This document shows positions 27,501-40,049 of a stretch of 64,000 bases of DNA, piece by piece. The DNA comes from Certhia americana. Taxonomy: Eukaryota > Chordata > Aves > Passeriformes > Certhiidae. The DNA is taken from NCBI GenBank assembly GCA_018697195.1, contig CM031866.1:8404854-8468853 (forward strand), written 5' to 3'. Every line of letters starts with the position of its first letter. The first letter of the stretch is position 1. The translations under genes were made by a program, and so were the position numbers. The notes beneath the pieces are model-generated. The model was given only the letters and a program-made list of their open reading frames with translations, was not told the DNA's origin and searched no databases.

Positions 27501-30500
27501 ACATTTTAGGATTAAGTTCTAACATATCTAGGAATTCAAGTCCTGTAAAGCCTAACTAATTTAAATAAATGTATACACTCAGCTTTTTCCTTTCCTTAAG
27601 ATGATCAATAGTACAAAGTCATGAACTCTAAGTTCTTTCCCATGTTATCTGTACTACCATATAAAATATTTCTAATGTAAATTTCCTAAAGTTGATAAGA
27701 TACTCATTAAAGTAGGAGAACTTATAGCCCCTAGCATAGCAGTTATGCCACTCTTGTATTTTTTGAAATACTAAGTCCTAAATTCAGGCTTGGTATGTAA
27801 GTAGAGAAATTAAATTTTCATATTTTGGTTTACTATAGATTTGGATCATTTGGTTTGTGAAAAGCACATTAATCATCTATTTATTTGGGCTTTTAGATAT
27901 ATTCCTTCTGTAGCAGGCTATTAGCCACCTTCAATGCAAAAAAAGTGTTGAAATACTGTGTCCAAATTAGTTCATTTGCCTGAAAGGGAGTGGGAGTGGA
28001 ATAGTGATGTTAAGAAAACTCTTTGTGTGTGCTGTTCCAGGCATGATAGCAGCCTTGCCAAATCCAGGTGTTCAAAAACCAGAAGACAGTTCCCAAAACA
28101 CAAAATTGGATCAAACATCACAAGATTAATATCTGTTTGTTTTTCTTTTGATTTACTTTATGGCTTCTGAGATTTAATTTTTAAATGAAAGCGGAGATTC
28201 TTACCTAACCACAGAATTTTAGAAGCTGTGAATTAAAGAAGAAAATTATACTGAGAAGTTCATCTGCTCCTGCTTTTGCCCACCCTCTGATGCTCAACAT
28301 CCACACTAGAACTGCAAGGAAGGGACTACAGCCTTTTCTCCAGAGCTGCACCACCTGGACTCCCCAGCACACTGTGAACCTCTGGGCTGCCAGTTAAAGT
28401 AGCTGAGGAAGTGATGAAAATGAAAATTAATGGCCCAGTGAGTTTGTTCCTGCAGGAATCCAGTAGCAGTAGCACACCATCCTGAACCTAGTGTGATTAT
28501 TTAGGTTATTATGATATAATAATAGAGAACATAACTATAATAAGTGTGATTGCTTGGGTTATTCAGAGATTTCATTGTATTTCTTCTGCAAAGGACAGTC
28601 TGTAAACTCTGAGCCTAAATTTCACACATTTGAATGCTTTTGCCTCTGCATAAACTAAGCTGAAGGAATAGATGCATGAAATCTCAGAGACTTCCTATGA
28701 GTTCAATATCAGCACCCACAAGTTTGTGATCTGCCTATGAGGATTCCACTGCACATCTCCACAATGCCAAAATTTTCCCCTGGATGCTGGTGTAATTACC
28801 CTCAAAGACTGTTCCAGATTCAAAGTTATTTCCATGATTCAGAATGTGGAAGGAGAGGCAATGTGAATATGCTGACACAAGCAGGTCTCCTTGACCCATT
28901 CCTGGGATAGCATTATTTACAGTGTTTAGGAAGCTATCTGATCTCTGAATCTGTTTGTCTCCTTCAGTCTAGTGAGTACACACCTAAACAGTGCACTAGT
29001 CTAGTCTAGCACTCAGAAAGCATTACTTTGTTCCTAACCTGATCATCCCAAGTTATGCAACTGTGTTTTCTGTCTTTCCCACTAACTTTTGACTCTATTG
29101 GCCAATCTCAAATAAATTTGATAGAAGAGCAGCGATCCCAAAGATATTAAGTTCTGCCCAGCTACATGAAAACTGATGACTAGATAGATGACTGGCCTCA
29201 TTAAGAGAAAAACTGCAACGTGAACTTAAAAATTCTGTTTTGTCTGGCTCACCAGCTGGACAATCAACACACAAGCAGCCACAGGACATGCTGCCTCATG
29301 CCCAGCTGGTAATTAGGTACATCAACGAGACCTCAGGATACTGTGTGTGGACAGCAAGAGAGGACAAGAAAGCACAGGTGGAATAGTTGAGGTCCTGGAC
29401 AGAAGAATCATAAGGTACATAAGAGGAAGCAGTTGATATTACTATCATGGAGCCTTAGAGAGACATAAGATTGAAAGACAAAAGTGTGGGTGTTGACTCA
29501 TGACAACATTCCTCATCACCATGAAGGTGTGTAGATGGTGGTTATCAATAATGCGAAACTCTTCCTTTTTTGACTTTTAAGACAAGAATGCCTATCTGAG
29601 AATCAGGTCTGTTAGATGCTCAGTCAGAAGTCAGTGCATCCATATCCAACTGCAAAAACCAAGGATGGCATGAGTGAGATCTAAGACAATATTCCCCACA
29701 AAACATTTATAGCCTAAACTAGAGATTTTCCACAGTGCACTTTAAAGGCAACCTTTAAAGTTATGCCAACCCTGCTACAAACTGTACCATTGCAAAGATG
29801 TCACCAAGAACAGGACTGGGGTTTAGAACATTTTGCAACTGCAAAAGGGACTTTCTGCTGGCATTCACTGTGTTGAACATCAGATACACAGGTGGCCTAA
29901 GTTGCCTTCTAGGTTAAAGAGATGCTTGAAGCTACAGTACATCACCTATCCAGGTATTTTAAGAGAATCAAACAGAGTCGATCTGATGATCATAGAGCCA
30001 TAATGCTCCATGATAATATAGATGCAAACATTATGGAACTTAATAGCTCTTTAGCAATATGTGGCTATGTTAACTTATTAAGGCATTTGTTGTATAACCA
30101 AAATACAGGAGTCACAAAGAGAAAAATAACACACCCCCCCAACTATTAAAGCACTGCGAATCTGCATATTATCATTTACTCTCTGACAACTGTGGATATT
30201 CTTATCATGACCTCTAACTTTTAGTTTTCAGTGTGCTGAACAGAAGTGAGGAAAATGCACTAAGATCACAAATGGAAGTTACATTTTCAGTTGTTACTCT
30301 TTCTCATCCAAGGCTTCAATAAAATTCTTCCCAATAGAATAAGGGAAAATGTAGAACTCTATACTTTTCTTTGCCCAAAGATCCCAGGATGCAGATGAAC
30401 TGCAATATGAGGAGCAGAGACATCATAAAGGAAATAGTCATGCATGGGGTTTCTTCTGAAAATAGTTCTACTGATTTTGAGTGGGGCATGAAAGTACAAA

Positions 30501-33500
30501 ACTGGGTCCTATAGTCTCTAAGTGCTCTTGACAAACATTTTTGATACACATCATGCTTTGGTAGACCCATAATACTACATGACTAAACAACAGGGATACT
30601 TTTCTTATGATGACTTGAAAAAAGTTATCATCATGCTATTTTCTCCATGCAAAAGGAAAGCAATGACTGTACAAATACTTCAGCGTACAGTAAGAGAATA
30701 AAGGCAGGAGTTTTGATCTACATCTCTGACTCATGTTCATGAATTCATTAACCTCAGTGGACTCATTCACCTCTGTTTTCAGAGTAAAAACTATTCTCAG
30801 TGAAAGATTAGTCTGCAAATGGTAACATTTCCCCAAACTCGTGGCTGACAAAAGCCATTTCATTGTCTGGAATATATTAGAGTGCAGTTAGGGTTGCTGT
30901 GAATTCAATCCCTCCACCTATAACCATCAAAGGACTGATGTTCCAGCTGGAGATCAACAGCCATGCACACCAGTGACACTGCTGGAATTGCTGTATAGGA
31001 AAAATTCTTGTACAAGAGGAATTGACATCTGGAGGTACCTATGAACTCTCTTTGTTCCTTTGTACCCCTGGAACAGCACATTCTGCTCAGAGCTCTTGAG
31101 CACAAATTAGCCCCTGATTAATTTATCCATCTCAGTATTTCTACTGGGTTCATCAACAAGATAACTTGTTAAGAAGTGCTTAACTGCTTATTCAGTTGAG
31201 CATTATTATTGCCATCAGCATTTCTCATGGATCTTCCAGTGAATTTACAATTAACCACAGCTTGAATCCACAAAATTTTGTCATGTACCAATAGCAATGG
31301 GGGACAGTTCAAAATAAACAACATCAAACAAGTATCACTACAGTGCACAAAAATCTATATTTCCCAGAACAGAACAAAAAGCATAACCTACCTGTTTCTT
31401 TTTATAGTCCATTAAATTATATCTACTGTACTTCCCTATAATAAAAATACTATCTGGTAACACTTTCCCTAATAAATAGCAGTGCCCTGAACAGTCTTTA
31501 CTACTATAAACTCAATGCCTGTAACGAACTTAAGAAAACTAATCATGCTGTAGCTTAAACACTAGTGGTATTGGACACTTCAGAACTGGTTTGCAGCAAA
31601 ATAATCTCCTCGAAGTATGGAGCACCACAACTCCCACTGAGCTCAGTAAGGCTGGCACAGTTTTAAAACTTTTGTGTACGTGTAAGAGAAAAATAGATCA
31701 GTCTGTCCCACTCACAGCTTATATATTGTTTTCTTGAGAAAATTTCAGCTCACACAAATAAATGTTTAAATTTGCAGGCTCTTTTCTAAACTATAGTAAA
31801 GCAGACCACATTCTGACGTGTTTGCTCTTGGTGCTTCCTGATCCTTGAGTGTTATTTTTGATACACAGCTGCAGATTTCATTTATGCAATCTCAGTGCTT
31901 TGGTTTTGCATTAATGAATTCTGTTAGAAGTAATCACCTGCCTTTTGCTTTTCTACATCTTGATCTTGTAGATTAGGAGCATGAAAGAGAAAATATTGAC
32001 ACAGAACTACTAATGCAAGTGATTTTTGTCATAAAGCGTTTTTTTGTCATCAAGAGCTATCAATCTCTTTCTCTGCAATGAATTCCTGTTGCTTTCTAGA
32101 TTGTGACAATCAGGACTTGTCAGGACTATCCCATGTATAAAATATTTGTGCCAGTCTTTTGCCAACTGGCAGTTCAAACCAACATAGCTCATTGTGAAAA
32201 TGTTTTGCCTGGGTTTTAAAATCGGATCTAGGGTTAAACTAAAGATTGTACCAACTGTATGTCTTAAATCCATTCATTCCATCTGACCTGCAAGTACACA
32301 TCTGCTGCATGTTAGCCTTACCCTGCTGTCTGACAGTGGCACACATTTGAATCCTCATCATTTTGATTAAAGACTTGGTTTTGTTAGGATGTCATGTACA
32401 GTATATCAAAGGAGATCAGTAACCAGTCTGAAAGTCAGATGACAAAGAAAACAATCAGCACATGCACAGTTAAGCAGAGTTTCATGAAAAGAAGGCTTAA
32501 CATAATGAGTCATAATTTGGAAAAGTGGCTGTAAGTGGACTCACTACTCCAAGCTCACAGTGGACAGTTTAGGATTTTAGAAATGGTTACTAAGTACAGA
32601 CAATCACAAGAGGTGTGCTGTCATGGGCTCTGTACTGCTCTGAGTACAAACTGGTTACCTCAGATCATCAAATTGTACAACATTCAGATTTAGGACAGGC
32701 AAAGCACAATATATTTCAAAACATTTGGTAATAATCTTTTTAAAGTTTTGGACATTTGTCCAGCTGTTCAATAAATAAACATAGCATAGAAAATGACCTT
32801 TCCTTTAATCAATGGATAATGAAGAGCATTTGTCTCTTACTTGTAAGACTATCTGAAATACTAACTCTGTTTTTGTTTAGTAAAAATATGATGTTTTGCC
32901 TATCACATTAAAAAAACCTGCTGGTCAGCCTTCCTGACTGATTTCTGGTTTAAATATCTTAACCGATTATGTTTCCTATTTGTATTTATTAGTGTATATA
33001 TAAGTGCATCTGTGTCTGTGCATCAAGATCATTATTAATCATAGTAATGGCAGGGATAAGAAAGAAAACTTCTAAGCCCACTGGAAGAACAATAGTGTTC
33101 CAGTAAGTTCAAGGTCTGCTAAGATTAAGATTTGGCTGATCTGAGCCACCTGTTCTTCAAGTGAATACAAAAAGATGTGAGTGTAGTTCCTGAAGAAGAG
33201 AGCACGGATTAACTGGTCTTAGGAAAAGACAAATCCAGATATTTGCTGAGCAGAAATGGTCAGTGTTAGCTGCCAATCCTACCAAAACAAAGTTTAGGGT
33301 CTGCTGTTTGTAACACTTTCTTTGATGGTTACCTCTCTACAAGTCTTTATGTGGTATTTAAAAGGTAACAATTATTTATGTAAGTTCTTTACATACGTAT
33401 AGTTTTTTTTCTCAAGATATACAGGATCATTCTTAGAAATCTTTCAGCTAACTTTAAAACTTTATTATTAAATGAACTAAATTGTTTTTACAACAGAAAT

Positions 33501-36500
33501 CAGGGTTTTTTAATGATTCACCAATCCTTTTTTTATCACTCCAGAATTTCACAAGAGAGTAAAGCATAATCACTGGAGGTGTCCACTGAAGGATCAGGTG
33601 TCCACCCAGTGTACATATGGCACTTGTGCCTTCAGGCTTAGGGTTTTAAAGCCTGTAAAGAAATGCAGTCAGGCATAACGTGGACTACCTGTGAGCGAGA
33701 AACATGTGCTCATTAAAGAACACCTCTGCAGGAGAGGAGCAGCACAGAGGCCAGGAAAGCTGCAGCAGGGTGGATTTCCTTGGATCACTGTGTTAAATGC
33801 ATTTGGAAGGCAAAAGAGCACAAGAAGAAAGATATTACAGGAACACTCCTACTAACTGGAAAATGCTGATCTTGAACATATGATCAACGTATTTCCCAGG
33901 TTTCCTTTTAAAATCATCTGTGTTCTTTTAATGCACTTAAAGGCATCCTGTGTTGTATCTTCTGCACTGACGCCACCAGAAAATTTTCCATGGTATGCTA
34001 CTATTTGTTCATGATCTTCAGCAGGAAGCTCTCCTTTGGTCTCCTAAGCCATGTGCTATTTATTATAGAACTAGGATAGGAGCTGATATTTTCCCAAGCA
34101 ATTATGTGAATAGGGACCACAAGCTCTTTTGACTTTCAATAAAACTCACCTGAAACATTTAAATATTTTGAAAATTTCAGCAACTGAGTTTTGAACAAGC
34201 TTTTAAAAGAGTATGAACACAATCCTGTACTTAGTGTTTATGAAATAAATATTTTATTTATTTTTGATTCTCAATCCCTCTGTATTTTGGACCAGGCTAT
34301 ATGCAATTTGAGTTTATGAGGCTTTACAAATATTAATTTACTAAGACAGTAATAGTTCCACTGTGATTTTCTTGTAAGGACTCACTGAACATCTTCATAG
34401 TCAGAAGAAAATGTAGATTGCTATATTGATGAGACCACCATATCATAAGTGCTTTTGACTTGTCTTTTACATTTCACTGCCCTAAAAAACATTCAAGTAT
34501 CTTATCAGACCAGGAGCCACTGATTATTAGGATGGCTATAGTAACTTATTTTTCTGTTAGTGCTTGTATAAGCTCCATTAAATCATTCTCTCTGTCTTCA
34601 ATCACTGGATTAAACTTTGGAAAAAGACAAATGGCTCTTATTCAGCATCGTTTTCTTTACTGAACATTGCAAAAGAATTAAGGTGATCTTTATTGCAATG
34701 GACAGCATCAAAAATTATAATACAGTTTAGGCTCTTATTCACTGCATTTTCATTAGTACTTTTCCCTTTCTCCTCAAATTTTTGGTTTCTTCATAGTGAC
34801 CACAATCAGATGTCTTGTGTAGTCCTCCAACATACATCCTCCCCCAACATTTTTTTCAGGATTTTCCTTTCCCAGGCCATTTGGCAGGTCTTGTAGAGAA
34901 TATATTTTTACAGGTAAGATATTTTGAAATATCATTGAAATCTATTAAAGTGATTAATAGATAGATAAATCACAGGTTTATAGTAACAGTACTTTTTTAG
35001 GACAATCTGAAGATGCAACATCAAATTTGTGTTCAGTTTCAGTGATGTACAAGAAACGTGCTCATATTCTCTAGCTATCTTATAAGCTACCTTCTTTATA
35101 TCCATGTAGAACAAGTAGTACCATGGCCATCCATGTAACATCAAAAGCTTTCCCTCAAAAAGCAGTACAGAGTAGTTCCATTTAAAGAATGAGGGGATGA
35201 ACCAAGCCTCACATTATTTCTGGGAGATTTGATACATCAATTTCCATTAAAAGAGCACTTGAACATGAAAATGAGCCTACTGAGCCACATCAAGAGTCTC
35301 TCCTGCCCTGGATCCTACTTTATACACAAATGGATGCCTAGGGAAGAGTAGCAATGAGACAAACTCCAGAACACAACACAGTCTCAAAGCTCCTGATGTA
35401 CTGCATCCAAAGGTAAATCTTTGCTTAGTTCCTTTCTCAGTGAGCATTGCCATTTAGATTTAATCTTATATTTTCTTCTGGTTTCTACAGTTTCACAGCT
35501 TTTTGCTTTAGCAAACTGTAAATTGTTTCAGGAATTAAAGCTCTTATAACAACAAAAGTGCATCTTTATCATTAGCAAAGCAGAACTGGCAGAAACTGAC
35601 ACTGGCAGAAACCACGAGCTTTGCAAACACAAAATGAACTCCACAGCATTGTGAGATAATATGCATCTATAAAATGCAGTTTTCCAATTTTCTTTCTTTT
35701 GTCTCACTTAGAAAAAACACAGCACATTTCAGTAGCAAGTTTATGGAAGCCCTGTTACAACAAGAGGCTTTCAAAGGTACATGCTCATTCTCGTACCTGG
35801 TGCTCAGCCAGCAGATGGGGCTATTAAAGTCACAGGAATGAACCAGAGAAACACTGTAATTTGCAAAATTAATGAAAGTCTCTAAGTACTAAAGGTCAGA
35901 ATAAAGTATACTTTACAGCTCAGAAGAGATTCGAACGCAGTCAAATGGTACAATAATTTACTGTATCTTTTTTCTAACATGTACATGTGCTGGAGAGTGA
36001 ACTAAATGTAATGCACATATTAATTTGTTTTGTATGGGTGGAAATTTATTGCATGCGATGAGGCCCACTTATATCAATGCGACACTTTTCAAGTAAGATC
36101 CTAAAAAAACCAAAAAAACAAAAACGTGTCATAAATGCACACGAAGTACTAAATCAGCATAATTTCAGTGTTTTGAATTGCCATGGGAATAGCTGAGTTC
36201 CCATCAAGTTAGGTCTTGCAGAGGTAGCAGTCATGCTTCTCTTTTCCTAATGGTGCTACCATCACTCCCTTCCCTGTTGACTATTGTTCAGGCATAATTA
36301 TAATGTGCCTGCAGAAATCCCATTAAATGTCTAGCTTTTGTTTGTAAATTATATGTATCGTAAGGTTTATGAACTGATTTACGTGTTAAAAACTCACAGA
36401 AGAATTCCAAGTCAAGAGCCTTAGAGTACTATTTTTCAGTAAATGAAAATAGCATGTCAGTATTTTAAAATGGAGATTTGGACCCTTTACTCCAGCTCAA

Positions 36501-37235
36501 CTGAACCTGCCTTTCAAATATTACAAAGGAAAATGGGCATTGCCCAAAGGCTGTCTGTTTGCAAGCAGCAGAGCCAGTGAGCAATTTATTTATTAAGGGC
36601 ACAGCAAACATTTCATTCAGCTATACACTTTGCCCAAATCTAAACACAAAGATGCTGCTGTGGATCTTAAATTCTTGAATTGCTCCTCATTCTATCAAAA
36701 TATATGGCTAGAGTACACTTCAATCAAAATTGATCTGAAAAGTGGAATAAGTAGAAAGAAGATTCTCGTTTAAAAATAAAATTTCATCTGCTCAGAGATC
36801 TGAACTGTCATAGGATGCTGAAGAAAAGCATTAAAAAGAAAGCAGCCAAGGAGAAATGAAGGGATGTATTTCATAAAGTATGAGGTCAGCCTGCTGTCTC
36901 AGCAATCTTGTCAGTCTCTTTTTATCGCTGTACTTAGGTATTACTTTTCCACATATTTTATGTCTCGAAGGTTAGGATTAATACTTGCTGAAGGGTGTAG
37001 GGTCTACCAAACACTCAGACTGCCCAGCTGTACAGTGGTCTGCAGCTGAGATTTGTATTTTTATAAAGTTTAAGCTGTCTAAACTGTTACCTGATTTCTT
37101 AAAGGGCAAGGAATACACAACAATTTTAAACTCTGCTTCTAATGTCTCTGCCTCACATGAGTTTCAAAATATTTGGCTTCTATACATCAATTAGTCTTTG
37201 TATATTGAGATGGAGAATTACATCCAATAAATCTG
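12520..37235. other. Long AT-rich stretch, no gene confidently called
   Basis: Most of this block is unique, low-CpG DNA. It contains a 16-base poly(A) at 20318-20333, an (AAAT)n patch near 20591-20609 and a 10-bp perfect hairpin at 18270-18298. Many short minus-strand segments have splice-like borders and one open frame, but their lengths (about 25-170 bases) and number are compatible with chance. A diverged region at 12070-12310 holds a motif loosely like the ACTACA-CTCC box found in several old interspersed repeats and could be an ancient element; I could not assign it. Confidence 0.45.
18270..18298. repeat. 10-bp perfect inverted repeat, 9-nt loop
   Basis: CTGTGATCTC at 18270-18279 is followed by a nine-base spacer and its exact reverse complement at 18289-18298. 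The loop contains CAGTGAAT, and the same octamer follows the right arm, so a short direct repeat overlaps the hairpin. It could be a small duplication-inversion scar or a palindromic binding site; function is unknown. Confidence 0.75.
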
Positions 37236-37239
37236 GAAT

Positions 37240-37880
37240 TAGTACATTATTAGACGTAAGACCAAACCCTGGCTTTTCTGTAGTGTTCTAAATTTTACCT
37301 CACTGTAGAGCTGAGAAACATGGAAATGCTAGTACTGGTACATCAAAGCATTGGAAAAATTTAATCAACGGCACCTTCAAGCTATTATGCATATCAAGTG
37401 GCAAGATAAAATCATGAATAACAAAGTTCTGCAAAGTGGTTGCACAAACAGTGTTGAAGCAATCTTATAAAAGCGTATTTCTGCTGGACTGGACATGTCC
37501 TTTGCATGGAGGACACCAAGCTCCCAAAGGAAAGAACGTGTAGTAAACTTTTAATGTGTGAAAGATCAAGAGACCAACTCAGGCAGAAGTAAAAAGATGC
37601 CCTGGAAAAAAAGAAAAATTAACCTCACCCATTGTGACACAGGTAGCAACACATGTGGCAAACAAAAAGTGTTGGCGAGACCCGTTAACATCTGCTGCAG
37701 AAAGCTTGGAAGAAAGACACACAAGCCAAGAGGAGAATAGGGTAGCTGGCAAGCAGAGAGAGTGTGAGAGTGGGAGCACGTGCAGGGAAACTGCAGAAAC
37801 AGCCAGGAAAAATGAGCCCAACGTACGGAAGTTGATGTCACACAAACTCATGTTTCTTTCGTCTTCAGAACAACAGGCAC
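37240..37880 (+). mobile_element. Decayed LINE relic: C-terminal end of a non-LTR reverse-transcriptase ORF
   Basis: Read on the plus strand with frameshifts and stops, the segment matches the tail of a widespread vertebrate LINE ORF2. In order: a degenerate copy of the LLYGCETW box, now broken by three stop codons, near 37285-37325; an IKALEKFNQRHLQAI stretch, corresponding to the family's 'leucine, glutamate, x, phenylalanine, histidine, x, arginine' segment; and the hallmark KWQDKI-NN-VL box around 37390-37430. Next is a degraded counterpart of the 'RWAGHV-RM-D-RLPK' segment at about 37475-37530. Two more segments follow: one like 'WR-LTSAA-SLEERRTSQ-EE' in a different frame at about 37675-37745, and a last Cys/His-rich patch near 37815-37870 like the terminal zinc-knuckle of these proteins. 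Family membership within the non-LTR elements is not assigned. The element is inactive, with no intact frame, no poly(A) end and no target duplication seen. Confidence 0.66.
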
Positions 37881-37884
37881 CAAC

Positions 37885-39290
37885 CGACGATGACAAACTC
37901 ACATTTGGACCTTCATGCCAACCCTTAGTCTGTGGTGCAGCAGCTAATGTTATTCTTGGAGCTAGACAGAGTCTTGCCTCAACAGCAGTAACCTAAAAGA
38001 GTGTGTTCACTTCAGCTCCATTAAAAAATGTGGGTGGGGTGAAATACATGGGAAAGAAGCAATCATGAAAGCGATCCATAAGGAAGTTCATTTCATGCTT
38101 CTAAAAGGGTTTGGCAATAAGCAATTGGGGATTTTTTTGATCAGAGAAAGGTCCTTGTACTAGAAAAAAGCGAGAGACCATTTATTGCAGTAGATTTGAG
38201 AGAGAAAGGGTTCCAAGGCATCCATTTTTATAAAAGAAAACATCTAATTTTTGCATTTTCTCCTTTTCCCCTGGCAATGTCTGCTCCAATTCTTTGTTAC
38301 TGAGTTTAGGAGACTCTTACTTTCACAGGAGACATGAAAGGAGGACATTAAGTTCACGTCACATCTGTGAACATGTTGCCATGTCAACAGGCAGTACTTT
38401 GTGGCTTAATTATTGATTGACTCATGTTCCTTTAGGACATAACACAAGCAATAACAGCACACTGAGCAGCTTTTCTAACTCAGATACCTCTTTATGCCAT
38501 CTAAGAGGTGTGGCACTTCCAACCTAGGCATGGGTAAGGTCTATATTGGAGCTTTTGCATAAAAGAACCTACCACAGCCATCTTGCATAAAGAATATGGT
38601 GGTCTCAAACATAAATAATTTAATTAATGACATTGATAAAGAACTGTGATTAGAACCTTTGCCATTTAGATAAAAATCCTTAGCATGCACAACTCCAGCT
38701 AAAGAGCTTGTATAGGTAATGCATGGATTAGTTCCTACAATCACTCAGTCATTCAACAAGTCAAATACAGCAACCAGAACAAGTTATTTCCAGGCATAAA
38801 CTGTGAAGTAACAGAAGGTAAAAATTACAATGCATTATGTAATCCATGGCAGTCATTCATGCACACATTGTTTCCCCGTGGTGGGTACATGGCTGATTAG
38901 CCCACTTTCAGTGACCATCAAACTATCTAAACTTATGTTTACCAAGATGTAAAAGCACACACCCTAATTATTAAGCATGCGGTATCAAATACTACAAACT
39001 ACCACCCTAACTTTTGTCACAGGAATTTGTTCCTACAGCTAACATAAGTTCCTACAGTAAAAATATTCACTCATCAGGTCTACTGATTTTCCTCTGTAGC
39101 TTGGTCCAAGTCTGTCCAGACCTCAGAACCTCCTCTGTGTAATCAGGAAAACAACATTTGCCTTCTGCTTTTGTTCCACAGGGTCTAGAAGGGGGCTGGG
39201 ACAGTCTCAAAAAATACAGTGTCCAGTGTACTGGGATTACAAACTCTGTTAGAGTTTCTAAATGTAATAAATGAATAATAATGAGCCTGT
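37885..39290. other. AT-rich spacer between two LINE relics
   Basis: No gene recognised. The first part could hold the untranslated 3' end of the plus-strand LINE relic, but no recognisable terminal repeat was found. Confidence 0.5.
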
Positions 39291-39294
39291 TTTA

Positions 39295-40045
39295 GTTTCA
39301 GAAGAATACATCCATTCAAGTCATTTATGTAAATAAGCTAACTTGATACACAGAAGTGCTGCAACCTTACAAATTCTACTTCTCCCCATCTGTAAAAATG
39401 ACACTTATAGCTCCTCATTGCTCTTGCTTAGAGCTACTTTTCAATTTAATGAGCAAACTTTTCTCATGCCCCTTCACTCCCCTCTCTTTAAGCATTAATC
39501 TCTTGGGTAAAACATTGTCAAATGACTCCTTAAAATCTAAAAATATAATGTCCATGCTACACCCTATCTTGGCAGTGTTATCTTCAAAGAGTTCCAGAAG
39601 GCTAGTGAAGCATAACTTTTTTTTTTTTTTCCTAAACCATGTGTATACAACTAATCAGACTGAAGGATGCTTTTACAAGATACTCCTTCCCCTAATCTGT
39701 TAAAATTCTTTCAAATGTCATTCCTACAGATGAAATTAACCTAACTGGTCTAATGCCACATGGTAAGATCTTTATTAAAGAAAGCTCAAAGTGAAAGTAA
39801 TGATAGAGAAGAGCATATAATTTATAATAAAGGGCTTGACATACACTGCTTGTGGAGCTGTAATAGTCAGAAAACTCCTCATTTGCCTCAGAAAGTGTTA
39901 CCTGAGTTATCTTGTCATGATGACTCAAACTTTCTTCTGTCTTTTTAAACACTGGAACGATGATGACTCCTGGCCACCTTTCAATGAGCCCTCTGACTGC
40001 CTGGGCAGAGAGGAGCCCCTAAGGAATCTCAACTGCTTGATATAA
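39295..40045 (-). mobile_element. Decayed LINE relic of CR1/L3 (jockey-group) type, reverse-transcriptase core
   Basis: On the minus strand the conserved blocks of a jockey-group reverse transcriptase appear in the right order. First is a VIIVPVFKK box (family consensus roughly W-x-x-A-x-(I/V)-x-P-(I/V)-F-K-K) at about 39940-39985. Then RPVRLISSVG, the counterpart of the family's Y-R-P-V-S-L-T-S box, lies at about 39722-39755. Next is LLELFEDNTAKIG followed by DIIFLDFKESFDN at about 39510-39605; this is the catalytic motif A block, normally YLDF-KAFD, with its first aspartate intact. Last is YINDLNG at about 39305-39335, the block that usually precedes motif C. The YADD/FADD motif itself is not recognisable. 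A homopolymer near 39618-39630 and frameshifts separate the blocks. The frame between the first two blocks is about 150 bases longer than the family norm. The copy is clearly dead and 5'-truncated. Confidence 0.72.
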
Positions 40046-40049
40046 CCTG

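Noticed and set aside
28204..28224. 21-base minus-strand micro-exon with excellent acceptor and donor
   Set aside because: Too short to support from sequence alone; splice-like pairs of this size are expected by chance in a window this long.
32010..32273. 87-codon minus-strand open frame
   Set aside because: No recognisable domain, no splice donor in a sensible place and AT-biased codons; treated as chance.
35915..35945. GATTCGAAC, which on the minus strand reads GTTCGAATC like a tRNA T-loop
   Set aside because: The flanking bases do not form a T-stem, and no D-arm, anticodon arm or acceptor stem can be folded around it.
37299..37328. Minus-strand exon-like segment with good splice signals
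   Set aside because: It lies inside the plus-strand LINE relic, in the degraded copy of the LLYGCETW box, so its splice-like borders are coincidental.
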